Source: Rhodospirillaceae bacterium bin65
GTDB lineage: Bacteria > Pseudomonadota > Alphaproteobacteria > Bin65
NCBI GenBank assembly: GCA_002238725.1
Contig: MPMX01000034.1
Coordinates: forward strand, 1 to 46,962
Direction of reading: 5' to 3'
Length of the DNA: 46,962 bases
Shown here: piece by piece, positions 14,613 through 23,832 of the stretch
Layout: each line of letters begins with the position of its first letter
Position numbering within the stretch: position 1 is the first letter of the stretch
The notes under the pieces: model-generated
What the model saw: the letters and a program-made list of their open reading frames with translations, nothing else
The model's database searches: none
Told to the model about the DNA's origin: nothing
Made by a program: the position numbers and the translations under genes

Positions 14613-17342
14613 TTATTCGGTCTCCAGCAGTTCCCGCAGCGCCGAACCTTCCTTGTCCAGTTCGGCGAAACTGCCCTGTTCGACGGCCCGGCCGCCTTTC
14701 AGCACGACAATATGGTCGAAGTTCCGGGCGAACCCCGGCCGGTGCAACGACCAGATAACGCCCCGGCCCTTCATCTCGCCCAGGACGGCATCGAGCACCC
14801 GGCGCTGGGCGGCGCCGTCCAGATTGCTGATGCCTTCGTTGACGATGAAGAGTTCCGGACGCTTGATCAGGCCGCGGGCCATGTTGACCTTCTGGCGCTG
14901 CGCCGCCGACAGCCGCGCGCCGCCGACGCCCACCGAATGCGCAAGGCCCGCCGCCATCACGGCGTCGCGCAGCGACAGGGAATCGAGCACGTCGCCGATC
15001 AGGGCGCTGAGCTTGCCGGCTGCATTGGCTTCGCCATAGGAGACCTTGCCGAACAGGATGTTATCCTGAAGGGTCGCCGCCCTGTTGTAGCGGTCCGGAT
15101 CAAAGAGCTCAACTTCGCCGCGCAGCATATCCGGCAGGGTTGCGGCGAAAATTTCCCGTGCTTTCAGCGCCTTGGCCTGGATGTCCTCGGTAAGCAGGCC
15201 CAGCCGGTGGCGTGCGGGGATCAGCTTGAACGGCAGCGACCGCAGCCGGAACCTGTCGTCTTCCCGCATCTCCTCGGGTGACTGTCCGGCCGTTCTCGCC
15301 AGCAGTTGCTGATATTCCGGCATCTCTTCGGAGCCGAAGAAGCTGAACTGATCGAAAAAGGCGTGGCCCGGCGGCAGGTCGGCAAAAATCTCAACCATCG
15401 TTTCGGTGAGCTGCCGCCCGACTTCGAGCAACGTGTCTGCAAGACCGGCCTCGTGGATGACCTGCCGGACGAAGGGATGCTCAGCCAGGCGGTCGATATC
15501 GAATGCGGCGCCCGCGGGCGTACCGAACAGCAGGTTTTCGGCGAGGGTTGCATTTGTGTTGTAGCGCGCCCGGTCGAACGGTTCGACCAGCGCCGACTGC
15601 TGCGTTTCGTCGAGCCTGCTGCGCAACGCCGCCCGTGCCTTCAGCATCGCTTCGGCCAGTTCGGGCCGGTCTTCCGGATCGATCGTCCCGTGCAGGCCAA
15701 ACCGATACAGGTCGTCGCCCAGATCGACCAGCCGCAGGATGTCGACGCATTTTCGGTCCAGCGCCTCACGGTCCGAGACACCGGCCGCATCGTAGTCCAC
15801 CCAATCCGCCACGGGGTCGGCATCGATGTTCGCCGCCGCGTGGGCGTCGCGGATATAGCGGTTGCGCTGCGCCGTGCCGGCATCCGTTCCGGCCGGCGAC
15901 CGGAGCGGCCGGTGGCGCAGGCCATAGTCCAGATTCGCGCGCAGGTCGGTCGAAAAAAGATAGGGGATCGGTCCGGCGAAGGACATTTTCCGGCCGGTGA
16001 AGGGCTCGGGCAGATCGTCCAGGTGACGGCCGGCCAGATCGACCCGGCCGCCGGTGCCTTTCACCAGCCGGGCAAGCAACAGGGCCAGTTCGTCCCGGCC
16101 GCTGCTGCCGCTGCCGACGATCGCCGTGTGCCTGTCGAGATCGACCGAGAAGGAGGCGCCGTCGACGGACTTGGACTGTCCGTCTTCGGAATAGGCGAGG
16201 CTGGCGACGTCAAGGGTGCGGCCCATGGATTCCGGACCGGCATCGTCGGTCAGTTGCAGCGTCTCGTCGAACAGGCCGGGCGGATCGAACTGTTCGATCA
16301 CCGCTTCGTACTTCACCTTGATGTCGGCCTGGAGCTGGTAATAGTTCAGCAATTCCTTCCAAGGCGAGCTAAGGTCCTTGTAAGCCGCCAGGACGGCGGT
16401 CAGCGCCCCGATCGTCATGTCGCCGGCAATCACCAGATAGCCGCCGATGGCATAGAAGAAGAACGGCGTGAGCTGCGCCATGAAGCTGTTCAAAAACTTG
16501 ATGGCGAACTTGCGGCGGAAAATCTCGTAGCGAATGGTGTAGATGCGGTCGAGGCGGCGGGCGATGCCGGCGCGCTCGTAGACCGAGGCGTCGTTGGCAT
16601 GGATTTCGGCGATGCCGGCGATCGATTCGCCGATATTGTCGGCAAGGCCGCGCACCTCCCTCACCCGGTCTTTACCAAGCGCGATAACCCGTTTCTGCAA
16701 TTTTGGAATGACATAGATTTGCAGCGGATAAAGCGCCGTTGCAGCAAGGCCGAGATAGACATCCTGGGCGAAAATGAATCCGAGATAGACGAGCAGCAGC
16801 CCGCCGAAATAGAGCGGTGTGGACGTAGCCGTGCCGATATAGCCGCCGACAGGCTCGACCTCCGCGGTAATCATCGGAATGATCTCGCCCTGGGAGACCT
16901 TCTTGAAATGGGGCAGCGGGAAGCGAAGGATGCGCGAATAGAGCATGTAGCGCAGCCGGCGCAGCATCTGTTCGCCCAGCCTGCCGGCATAGACGTTCAG
17001 CACATATTTTACGCCGCCGCTGAGGATCACAAAGAACAGGAAGCCAAAGCTGAGCACCATCAGGAAGGTGATCTGCTCCATCTCGGCGCCGAGAACATCG
17101 CGCGCCCAACCCTCCCGCGCGCCGATCGCCTGATCGATGATCGCCTTGGGCAGCTCCAGCGTCAGATAGATGATCGGCCAGGAAATGAAGGTCAGGGCGA
17201 GCACAACAAGCTGCTGGCGCTTGCTGTATTTCATGATGAAGCGGAAGATGCTCCGCTCCAGAGGCACGTTCGGTCGATAGCCGGGTGTCTCGGGGCCCGG
17301 CAGCCGGCCGGGGCGGTTGCCTTCGGCCCGGTCTTCCGCCAT
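14613..17342 (-). CDS. ABC exporter-type half-transporter with degenerate, expanded ATPase domain
   Basis: The 909-residue protein has an ABC type-1 exporter membrane domain (about residues 35-350, with LVVLALTFISWPIIYLTLEL, later LTPFFFYAIGGYLVIAGD) and one nucleotide-binding domain that is highly unusual. The Walker A place reads GSGSSGRDEL (410-419): the key Lys is Arg and Ser/Thr is Asp. The signature is LSAAQ instead of LSGGQ (811), and Walker B is LFIVNE, Asn replacing Asp. The H-loop (SLHRP) and D-loop (SNLD) remain. Between Walker A and the signature lie about 390 residues instead of some 100, with a Q-loop-like unit repeated (near 455-474, 593-611 and 751-770). ATG 17342 is chosen; an upstream ATG at 17435 would overlap promoter DNA. 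It heads the leftward operon with the cNMP-binding gene. Confidence 0.85.
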   Translation of the reverse strand: MAEDRAEGNRPGRLPGPETPGYRPNVPLERSIFRFIMKYSKRQQLVVLALTFISWPIIYLTLELPKAIIDQAIGAREGWARDVLGAEMEQITFLMVLSFGFLFFVILSGGVKYVLNVYAGRLGEQMLRRLRYMLYSRILRFPLPHFKKVSQGEIIPMITAEVEPVGGYIGTATSTPLYFGGLLLVYLGFIFAQDVYLGLAATALYPLQIYVIPKLQKRVIALGKDRVREVRGLADNIGESIAGIAEIHANDASVYERAGIARRLDRIYTIRYEIFRRKFAIKFLNSFMAQLTPFFFYAIGGYLVIAGDMTIGALTAVLAAYKDLSSPWKELLNYYQLQADIKVKYEAVIEQFDPPGLFDETLQLTDDAGPESMGRTLDVASLAYSEDGQSKSVDGASFSVDLDRHTAIVGSGSSGRDELALLLARLVKGTGGRVDLAGRHLDDLPEPFTGRKMSFAGPIPYLFSTDLRANLDYGLRHRPLRSPAGTDAGTAQRNRYIRDAHAAANIDADPVADWVDYDAAGVSDREALDRKCVDILRLVDLGDDLYRFGLHGTIDPEDRPELAEAMLKARAALRSRLDETQQSALVEPFDRARYNTNATLAENLLFGTPAGAAFDIDRLAEHPFVRQVIHEAGLADTLLEVGRQLTETMVEIFADLPPGHAFFDQFSFFGSEEMPEYQQLLARTAGQSPEEMREDDRFRLRSLPFKLIPARHRLGLLTEDIQAKALKAREIFAATLPDMLRGEVELFDPDRYNRAATLQDNILFGKVSYGEANAAGKLSALIGDVLDSLSLRDAVMAAGLAHSVGVGGARLSAAQRQKVNMARGLIKRPELFIVNEGISNLDGAAQRRVLDAVLGEMKGRGVIWSLHRPGFARNFDHIVVLKGGRAVEQGSFAELDKEGSALRELLETE

Positions 17343-17357
17343 CAGGCTGCGTAACCG

Positions 17358-17371
17358 GCGGCATATGCCGC
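17358..17371. promoter_or_regulatory. Perfect 14-bp palindrome in the divergent intergenic region
   Basis: GCGGCATATGCCGC is a perfect palindrome 16 bases upstream of the ABC gene start, inside the 194-base region that separates the leftward ABC operon from the rightward glycosyltransferase operon. Its position suits an operator controlling one or both operons. No regulator in the window can be assigned to it. Confidence 0.35.
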
Positions 17372-17536
17372 GGCAGGGCTGGCAATATTGTGCATGGATA
17401 CCGACATTGAACCTGGAGCCCAGTTCTGACACCATAAATCAAGGCGTTGCGGACTGGCGATACGGCATTCAGTGCGCCGGAGCAAGCGGCGGAGAGGCGC
17501 CTGCCAGAGCTTGCAGAACGGCCGATCGGAGTGACG

Positions 17537-18829
17537 ATGGCGACAGACAAGGCAGCGCGAGTCCAGGCCAATGCAGCTCTGCAGGGCGCAGGCGACAGTG
17601 AGTTCCTCCCAGCCGAAGCGCTGGGCGACGGCTTCCGCATCCTGATCTACAGCCACGACAGCTTCGGGCTTGGGCACCTGCGCCGCTGCCGCGCCATCGC
17701 CCACGCGATGGTCGAGCATCGGAGCAACCTTTCGGTGCTGATCCTTTCCGGTTCGCCGATCATCGGCAGCTTCGATTTCCGCTCGCGGGTCGATTTCGTG
17801 CGCGTCCCCGGCGTCATTAAGCTGCGCAACGGCGAATATACCGCGCTGAACCTGCACATCGGCCTGCAGCAGACGCTGGCCATCCGCGCGTCGATCATCC
17901 GGCATACCGCCGAGGTGTTCGCACCGCACCTGTTCCTGGTCGACAAGGAGCCGCTGGGCCTGCGCGGCGAGATCGAAGACACGCTGGCGTTCCTCAAGGA
18001 GCGTCGGACGCCCCTGGTGCTCGGCCTGCGCGACGTGATCGACGAACCTGAATTGCTGTTGCCGGAATGGGAGCGCAAGAACGCCGTGCCGGCGCTTTCG
18101 AAATATTACGATTCCATCTGGGTCTACGGCCTGCCGCAGATCTGCGACCCGCTCGCCGGAATGCGCGTACCGAAATCGGTGCGGCGCAAAATGGTTTATA
18201 CCGGATACCTGCGGCGGGATCTCCCGGCCAGCGGGCCGGTCGACCCGGTTCCGCTCGATGATCCCTATATTCTGGTCACGCCCGGCGGCGGCGGCGACGG
18301 CGAGGCGCTGGTCGACTGGGTGCTGCGCGTCTACGAACAGCGCCGCAACATGCCGTTGCGCGCCGTTATCGTGACCGGTCCCTTCATGCAACAAGAGAAA
18401 CAGGCTGAGTTCCAGCAGCGGGCGGCGGCACTGCACGATGTCAGCGTGACGACATTCGATGCGACGCTGGAATATTTGATCTCCGGCGCCGAAGCGATTG
18501 TTGCGATGGGCGGATACAATACCTTCTGCGAGGTTCTTTCCTTCGATAAACGCGCCCTGCTTGTGCCCCGGACCGAACCGCGCCGGGAACAGTTCATCCG
18601 CGCCTGCCAGGCCCAGGAGGCCGGCCTGCTGACCGTGTTGGAAGACGACGGAATTCGCGATGTCAAACCGATGGCGACGGCGCTGCGGCAACTCCCACAG
18701 CAGAACAAGCCGTCGGACATCATTGTGCCGGGATTGCTCGATGGGCTGGATAACGTCAACCGGCTGGTCGGCCGGATCATGGATCGCCGGCGCGCAAGCG
18801 CGCTGCCAGGCGCCGTAAAGGCCGTTTGA
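17537..18829 (+). CDS. MurG-like (GT-B, GT28-type) glycosyltransferase, first paralogue
   Basis: The 430-residue protein has a GT-B fold of the MurG/GT28 kind. The N-terminal acceptor part starts ILIYSHDSFGLGHLRRC, and the C-terminal donor part holds ILVTPGGGGDGEALVDW and IVAMGGYNTFCEVLSFDKRA, the usual place for sugar-nucleotide binding. MVYTGYLRRDLP links the two. ATG 17537 follows GGAG by five bases; a longer frame exists but lacks a ribosome site. It is the first gene of an eleven-gene rightward operon. A distant paralogue with the same motifs lies at 21932. Sugar and acceptor are unknown. Confidence 0.82.
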   Translation: MATDKAARVQANAALQGAGDSEFLPAEALGDGFRILIYSHDSFGLGHLRRCRAIAHAMVEHRSNLSVLILSGSPIIGSFDFRSRVDFVRVPGVIKLRNGEYTALNLHIGLQQTLAIRASIIRHTAEVFAPHLFLVDKEPLGLRGEIEDTLAFLKERRTPLVLGLRDVIDEPELLLPEWERKNAVPALSKYYDSIWVYGLPQICDPLAGMRVPKSVRRKMVYTGYLRRDLPASGPVDPVPLDDPYILVTPGGGGDGEALVDWVLRVYEQRRNMPLRAVIVTGPFMQQEKQAEFQQRAAALHDVSVTTFDATLEYLISGAEAIVAMGGYNTFCEVLSFDKRALLVPRTEPRREQFIRACQAQEAGLLTVLEDDGIRDVKPMATALRQLPQQNKPSDIIVPGLLDGLDNVNRLVGRIMDRRRASALPGAVKAV

Positions 18830-18833
18830 GGCG

Positions 18834-20138
18834 TTGGCGGGACGGGACAGGCCGCCGCACAGGCCGCCGGGCGCGCCCGGCGGGCCGCCCGGGCCGATCG
18901 CCTTTGTCCTGAAGGGCTATCCGCGCCTGTCCGAAACTTTCATCGCGCAGGAAATTCTGGCGCTCGAAAAACTGGGGCTGGATATCCGCCTGTTCTCCCT
19001 GCGCCAACCGACGGATTCCCGGCAACACCCGATCCATGACGAAATTGCAGCGCCGGTAACCTACTTGCCCGAATATCTGCATCGCGAGCCGGGCCGCCTC
19101 GGGTCTGCCTGGCGGCGGGCGCGGCGCCTGCCCGGCTACAAGGACGCATTGCGGATCTGGTGGCGCGACCTGCGCCGCGACAGAACCCGCAACCGCATCC
19201 GTCGCTTCGGTCAGGCCATGGTGCTGGCGGCGGAAATGCCGCCTGGGGCCGTGCGGCTTCACGCCCATTTCCTTCACACGCCCTCGTCCGTTACGCGCTA
19301 CGCCGCGATCATGACCGGACTGCCCTGGAGCGCCGCGGCGCACGCCAAAGACATTTGGACGATTCCGGAATGGGAGAAGCGGGAAAAGCTGACCGACCTG
19401 GACTGGCTGGTCGCCTGCACCCGGTATGCGTGCGCGCACCTTCGCGATCTCGCGCCGTGTCCGGACAAGGTCGGTCTCGTGTATCACGGTCTCGATCTGC
19501 AGCGATTTTGTCCGACCGAATCAGCCGTGTCGCGGCGGGACGGATCCGATCCGGCGGAACCGGTCCGGCTCCTATCGGTCGGACGCGCCGTCGAAAAAAA
19601 GGGGTTTCGGGTTCTGATCGAAGCGCTGGCGTCGCTACCCGAAACGCTGCACTGGCGCTGGACCCTGATCGGTGCCGGTCCCCAGCTGGTCGATCTCCGG
19701 CGGTTGGCCGCCCAACGGGGAATCGCCGAACGAATCGACTGGCGTGGCGCCCAGGACCAACAGGCCGTTCTGTCGGCCTACCGCACGTCGGACCTGTTCG
19801 TCCTGCCCTGCCTCGTCGGTGAAGACGGCGACCGGGACGGGCTGCCCAATGTCCTTATGGAAGCGCAGAGCCAGGGCCTGTGTTGCTTGTCGACCAGTAC
19901 GGCGGGAATTCCGGAATTGATCGAACACTCAAAAACCGGCTTCCTCGTCGAGCCGGACGACGCCGACACCTTGAAGCGGGCCCTGTCGAACCTGATTGCC
20001 GATCCGGAACGGCGCCGGAAATTCGGCGCGGGCGGTAGCGAACGGATCCGTGCGGGATTCGATGCTGCGGTCACCGTTCGTGCGCTCTATGACCGGTTTG
20101 CCGCCTGTCGTGCACATCCGCCTGCGAGGCTTCGGTGA
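18834..20138 (+). CDS. GT4-family glycosyltransferase
   Basis: The 434-residue protein is a GT-B retaining glycosyltransferase of the exopolysaccharide type. Marks are FVLKGYPRLSETFIAQEI near the start, LHAHFLH, VYHGLDLQRF, RLLSVGRAVEKKGF and the donor-site run DGLPNVLMEAQSQG, followed by GIPELIEHSKTGFLVEPDD. A TTG start at 18834, four bases after the previous stop, is the only start that keeps the conserved N-terminus; it is preceded by a proline/glycine-rich segment, so the exact start is uncertain. Its stop overlaps the GTG of the next gene. Related enzymes add sugars in capsule, colanic-acid-like or lipopolysaccharide synthesis. Confidence 0.82.
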   Translation: MAGRDRPPHRPPGAPGGPPGPIAFVLKGYPRLSETFIAQEILALEKLGLDIRLFSLRQPTDSRQHPIHDEIAAPVTYLPEYLHREPGRLGSAWRRARRLPGYKDALRIWWRDLRRDRTRNRIRRFGQAMVLAAEMPPGAVRLHAHFLHTPSSVTRYAAIMTGLPWSAAAHAKDIWTIPEWEKREKLTDLDWLVACTRYACAHLRDLAPCPDKVGLVYHGLDLQRFCPTESAVSRRDGSDPAEPVRLLSVGRAVEKKGFRVLIEALASLPETLHWRWTLIGAGPQLVDLRRLAAQRGIAERIDWRGAQDQQAVLSAYRTSDLFVLPCLVGEDGDRDGLPNVLMEAQSQGLCCLSTSTAGIPELIEHSKTGFLVEPDDADTLKRALSNLIADPERRRKFGAGGSERIRAGFDAAVTVRALYDRFAACRAHPPARLR

Positions 20139-21325
20139 AGATCGCATTTTACGCCCCGATGAAACCGCCGGATGCACAGCGGCCTTCCGGCGACCGTACG
20201 ATCGCCCGGCTGCTGCTGCGGGCGATGGCGATTGGCGGCCATGAAGCGACGGTCGCTTCCGATGTACGCAGCTACATGGCGGCGCCGACAGACCGGGGAC
20301 GCCTTGAGCAAATCGAGCGCCAGGCGGCCGACGATGCCGGCCGGCTGACGGAAACACTGTCTCTCAACCCGCCCGATCTCTGGTTTACCTATCATCTTTT
20401 TCACAAGGCTCCGGATCTGGTCGGGCCGCCCGTTTGCCGCGCGCTCGGCTTACCCTATGCGATCGCCGAAGCCAGCTTTGCGCCGAAGCGGGCGGCCGGG
20501 CCCTGGGCTGCCCGTCACGCTCAGGTGCGCGATGCCCTCGGCCTGGCCGACCACATTTTCTTTTTGAACCCGGCGGACGAGGCCTGCGTCCTGCCGCAAT
20601 TGAAGACCGGCGCGACCCATTCGCGTTTGCCCGCTCTGGTGACTGTGCCGGCGGACCGCGAACCGAAGGGACGCGATGTATACAGGCGGCGGTTAGCGCG
20701 GGAATGGCGACTGCGCGAAGAGGCGGTCTGGATTCTCGCCGTTGGCATGATGCGGCCCGGCGACAAGCTGGCTTCGTTTACTTTGTTGGCGGAAACTTGG
20801 GAGAAGTGTGCCGACCTGCCGGCACACCTGCTGATCGTCGGCGACGGTCCGGCCCGCGCCGATGTCCAGCGGCGATTCGCGTCGTGTGCGGACCGTGTCA
20901 GCTTTCTCGGAATGCTGGATCGGGGCAAATTGGATTCGGTATACAACGCAGTCGATTTTTTCTTTTGGCCCGGTACGAACGAGGCTGTGGGGATGGCTTT
21001 GCTGGAAGCCATGGCCGCCGGACTGCCGGTGGCGACCGGCCCCTGGGGATCGGTGGCGCGGGAGATCGAGCAGGGCGTCACCGGGATGGTCGCCATGAAG
21101 GTCTGCGACTTCGCCGACGCGGTCGGCCGCCTTGTCGCCGATCCGGACCTACGGCGAACCATGGGCGCGGCGGCCCGGAAGCACGTCCTCCGGCACCACA
21201 GTTTGTCGGTTGCCGCGAATTCGCTGACTGCGGCGTTCGATGACGTGGCCGGCCGGACCGGGGCGGACTACGCCGGCGCAAGCCGCGCGGGGAGGGGCCG
21301 CATCGGGGCGGGCCGCATCGCATGA
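20135..21325 (+). CDS. GT4-like glycosyltransferase
   Basis: The 396-residue protein is another GT-B glycosyltransferase. The start MKIAFYAPMKPPDAQRPSGD is typical of the GT4 acceptor domain, and the C-terminal part holds LLIVGDGPARADVQ, VSFLGMLDRGKLDSVYNAVD and the EX7E donor motif NEAVGMALLEAMAAGLPVA. It uses a GTG start whose bases overlap the preceding stop, and its own stop overlaps the next ATG, so translation of the three genes is coupled. Sugar specificity is not readable. Confidence 0.82.
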   Translation: MKIAFYAPMKPPDAQRPSGDRTIARLLLRAMAIGGHEATVASDVRSYMAAPTDRGRLEQIERQAADDAGRLTETLSLNPPDLWFTYHLFHKAPDLVGPPVCRALGLPYAIAEASFAPKRAAGPWAARHAQVRDALGLADHIFFLNPADEACVLPQLKTGATHSRLPALVTVPADREPKGRDVYRRRLAREWRLREEAVWILAVGMMRPGDKLASFTLLAETWEKCADLPAHLLIVGDGPARADVQRRFASCADRVSFLGMLDRGKLDSVYNAVDFFFWPGTNEAVGMALLEAMAAGLPVATGPWGSVAREIEQGVTGMVAMKVCDFADAVGRLVADPDLRRTMGAAARKHVLRHHSLSVAANSLTAAFDDVAGRTGADYAGASRAGRGRIGAGRIA

Positions 21326-21942
21326 CCGGCATCCTGTTTCTCCGGCACGGGCCGACCGACTGGAACGCCGAAGGTCGGGTCCAGGGCCAGACGGACGTAC
21401 CGCTGAACGATGCAGGCCGGCAATCCGTCCGCGGCTGGCAGTTGCCGCGCTATGCAGCCAGTTGGGAGTGGCATGCCAGTCCGCTGCGCCGGGCTGTGGA
21501 GACAGCGACGCTCCTGGGCGCCGACCCTGCTTGTCTGCATCTTGACGATCGCCTGAAGGAAGTCGACTGGGGCGATTGGGAAGGGGCAATCCTAAAAAAA
21601 TTACGTGCCGAACAGGGCGAGGCCATGCGGCGGATCGAGGCCCGCGGCCTCGATATGGCGCCGCCCAACGGCGAATCGCCGCGCCAGCTGACCAAACGGT
21701 TGGCCGAATGGCTCGCCGAAGTCGCCGGCCGAAACCGCGATATCTGCGCGGTGTGCCATGCCGGCGTTCTGCGTGCCGCCTACACAATTGCCACTGGCTG
21801 GGATATGCGCCGCGCCGCGCCGCTCGAAAGGGGCCACGCCTGGGCGCATCTCTACCACCTGGGCGAGGATGGTTCGCTGGTACCGGAAGCGCTCAACATT
21901 CGCCTCGCCGACAGCGAGCCGCCGTCCGGCTATGACCGATAG
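21322..21942 (+). CDS. Histidine phosphatase (phosphoglycerate-mutase-like)
   Basis: The 206-residue protein belongs to the histidine phosphatase superfamily. The catalytic RHG motif is Arg8-His9-Gly10 in LFLRHGPTDWNAEGR; ASPLRRAVETA supplies the second arginine and VCHAGVLRAA the second histidine; KEVDWGDWEG carries the acid residue. Relatives include CobC-type and sugar-phosphate phosphatases. Between glycosyltransferase genes with overlapping start and stop codons, dephosphorylation of a sugar phosphate or glycolipid intermediate is likely, but the substrate is inferred from context only. Confidence 0.85.
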   Translation: MTGILFLRHGPTDWNAEGRVQGQTDVPLNDAGRQSVRGWQLPRYAASWEWHASPLRRAVETATLLGADPACLHLDDRLKEVDWGDWEGAILKKLRAEQGEAMRRIEARGLDMAPPNGESPRQLTKRLAEWLAEVAGRNRDICAVCHAGVLRAAYTIATGWDMRRAAPLERGHAWAHLYHLGEDGSLVPEALNIRLADSEPPSGYDR

Positions 21943-23083
21943 GCCATCGCCTCCGGCGATCCTGTTCTGGGTTCAGCACCTTCTCGGCGTCGGCCACCTT
22001 GCCCGGACAGCCGCACTCGCCAGAGGCGCCGCGGCCCACGGCTATGCCGCCCACATCGCAAGCGGCGGCCCCGGCGTTCCGGGCATCTGCACCGGCGCTG
22101 CGGCGCTCCATCAGCTTCCTGCGCTGCGCGCAGCGGACGATTCGTTCCGCGGCCTGGTCAGCGAACACGGCGCTCCCGTTACAGACGCAGATTGGCGAGC
22201 GCGCCGCCAACGGCTCGCATCCGTGCTTCGCAAAATCCGCCCGCAGCTTGTCGTTCTGGAACATTTTCCGTTCGGCCGCCGCGCGTTTCGGGAGGAAATT
22301 GCAGGGCTTCTGGACTGCGCTCGGTCCTTGGGCACCATCAAGGTCGCGGTTTCCGTGCGGGACATCCTTGTCGGCCGGAAGCCCGAGCGGTGGGCGGAAA
22401 CCGCCGGTTTCATCGAGCGCCATGTCGACCGTGTGTTCGTTCATGGCGATCCTGCCTTCGTCGCCCTGGACGAAACCTTTCCGTTGGCCGCCAGGATTGC
22501 GCCGATACTTGACTATACCGGGTATGTCGACCTGCTGCCGGCCGGGGCGGAAGCGCTGGCGCAGGCGGAACCCGAAATCCTAGTCAGCAGCGGCGGCGGC
22601 GGCGTGGGATCGGCTTTGCGGACCGCCGCCCTGGCATTGGGCGCCGGACCGAACGGCCAACCGATCCGGGTGCGCGCCGGACCGGCCGTTCCCGCGCCGG
22701 ACCTCGGAGAACTGCGGGCCTTGGCAGGTCCGCGTGTCGTCGTGGAGCGAAATCGGTCGGATTTCCGCGCGCGGCTGGCCGCCTGCGCCTGCTCGATCTC
22801 CCAGGCGGGCTACAATACCGTCGTCGATCTCCTGAAGACTGGGGCCCCTTCGGTCCTGGTCCCGTTCGACGCCGCTGGCGAAACCGAACAGATGCGCCGG
22901 GCTCGCCGATTGGAGGCGCTGGACCGGGCGGTGGTGCTGCCGGAGGCCTTATTGACGGCGCAACGGCTCAGCGAAGCGATTGCCGCCGCCCAGGCATTGC
23001 CGCGGCGCCCGGTCCCGGTGCGGTTGGACGGCGCCGAAGCGTTTGTCCTGGTTCTGAGCGACCTTATAGGAGCGCCGGCATGA
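21932..23083 (+). CDS. MurG-like (GT28-type) glycosyltransferase, second paralogue
   Basis: The 383-residue protein repeats the layout of the first gene of the operon: ILFWVQHLLGVGHLARTAAL at the start, DYTGYVDLLP in the linker, ILVSSGGGGVGSALRTAAL and SISQAGYNTVVDLLKTGAPS at the donor site, then VPFDAAGETEQMRRARRL. The ATG at 21932 lies inside the end of the phosphatase gene; a frame open further upstream overlaps that gene and is not real. Two MurG-like enzymes in one operon suggest that similar sugars are added twice, or that the pair acts on related acceptors. Confidence 0.78.
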   Translation: MTDRPSPPAILFWVQHLLGVGHLARTAALARGAAAHGYAAHIASGGPGVPGICTGAAALHQLPALRAADDSFRGLVSEHGAPVTDADWRARRQRLASVLRKIRPQLVVLEHFPFGRRAFREEIAGLLDCARSLGTIKVAVSVRDILVGRKPERWAETAGFIERHVDRVFVHGDPAFVALDETFPLAARIAPILDYTGYVDLLPAGAEALAQAEPEILVSSGGGGVGSALRTAALALGAGPNGQPIRVRAGPAVPAPDLGELRALAGPRVVVERNRSDFRARLAACACSISQAGYNTVVDLLKTGAPSVLVPFDAAGETEQMRRARRLEALDRAVVLPEALLTAQRLSEAIAAAQALPRRPVPVRLDGAEAFVLVLSDLIGAPA

Positions 23084-23829
23084 CGGGCTGGAGCGATCTG
23101 CGACGCGAACTCGACCATTGGGCGCGGCAGGGGGAAATTCCGAGTCTGTGGTGGCGCGACGACGATGCGATCGAGGCCTCGACAGATCTTGACCGGGCGA
23201 TGGTACTCGCCGGTGCGTTCGCCGTCCCGCTCGCGCTGGCGGTCATACCTGCGCAGAACCGGCTGACCGCGGCAGATCTGGCCGGCCCGGTCACTCCGGT
23301 CCAGCATGGCTATGCCCACCGCAACCATGCCGGTCCGAACGAAAAGAAATGCGAGCTCGGCCCGGAACGACGCGCCGATCACGTAATCGCCGAACTGATG
23401 ACCGGCCGCGACGCACTGGAGAAGGCGTTCGGCGATATGTTCCGGCCGGTTCTGGTGCCGCCCTGGAACCGCCTGGGGGCGCATTTGCCGCCGATGCTGC
23501 CGGAGTTGGGCTACGCCGGCCTCAGCCGGTTCGGTGCACGCCTCCGCTCGGCGATCGGCGCCATGCGGATGGTCAACACCCATGTCGATATTATCGATTG
23601 GAAAGGCAGGCGCGGCTTCATCGGCGCCGAACCGGCGCTTGCACAGACAATCGGCCACCTGAAGGCGCGCCGAGAGGGCGCGGTCGATCCCGCGGAAGCG
23701 ACCGGCCTGCTGACCCATCACAGGGTCCATGACGCGGCCTGCTGGTCCTTCCTTGAAAAACTGTTCGCGGTTACGGCCGAAAAAGGCATTGCCGAGTGGC
23801 GCAGCGCGGCATCGATATTCTACGCTTGA
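23080..23829 (+). CDS. Polysaccharide-deacetylase-like protein
   Basis: The 249-residue protein looks like a divergent carbohydrate esterase 4 (NodB-type) enzyme. The metal-site aspartates appear in WWRDDDA, the HxxxH motif as HGYAHRNH, the RPPxx-like loop as LVPPWNR and the last histidine motif as LLTHHRVHD. These are the places of the conserved TFDD, HxxxH, RPP and LxxH motifs. There is no signal peptide, so it would act in the cytoplasm on a nucleotide- or lipid-linked sugar, for example removing an N-acetyl group. Its start overlaps the stop of the glycosyltransferase gene (ATGA). Confidence 0.78.
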   Translation: MTGWSDLRRELDHWARQGEIPSLWWRDDDAIEASTDLDRAMVLAGAFAVPLALAVIPAQNRLTAADLAGPVTPVQHGYAHRNHAGPNEKKCELGPERRADHVIAELMTGRDALEKAFGDMFRPVLVPPWNRLGAHLPPMLPELGYAGLSRFGARLRSAIGAMRMVNTHVDIIDWKGRRGFIGAEPALAQTIGHLKARREGAVDPAEATGLLTHHRVHDAACWSFLEKLFAVTAEKGIAEWRSAASIFYA

Positions 23830-23832
23830 GCC

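Noticed and set aside
15306..17354. A 682-codon plus-strand frame opposite the ABC gene
   Set aside because: Antisense shadow with low-complexity composition; the ABC membrane domain on the other strand is unmistakable.
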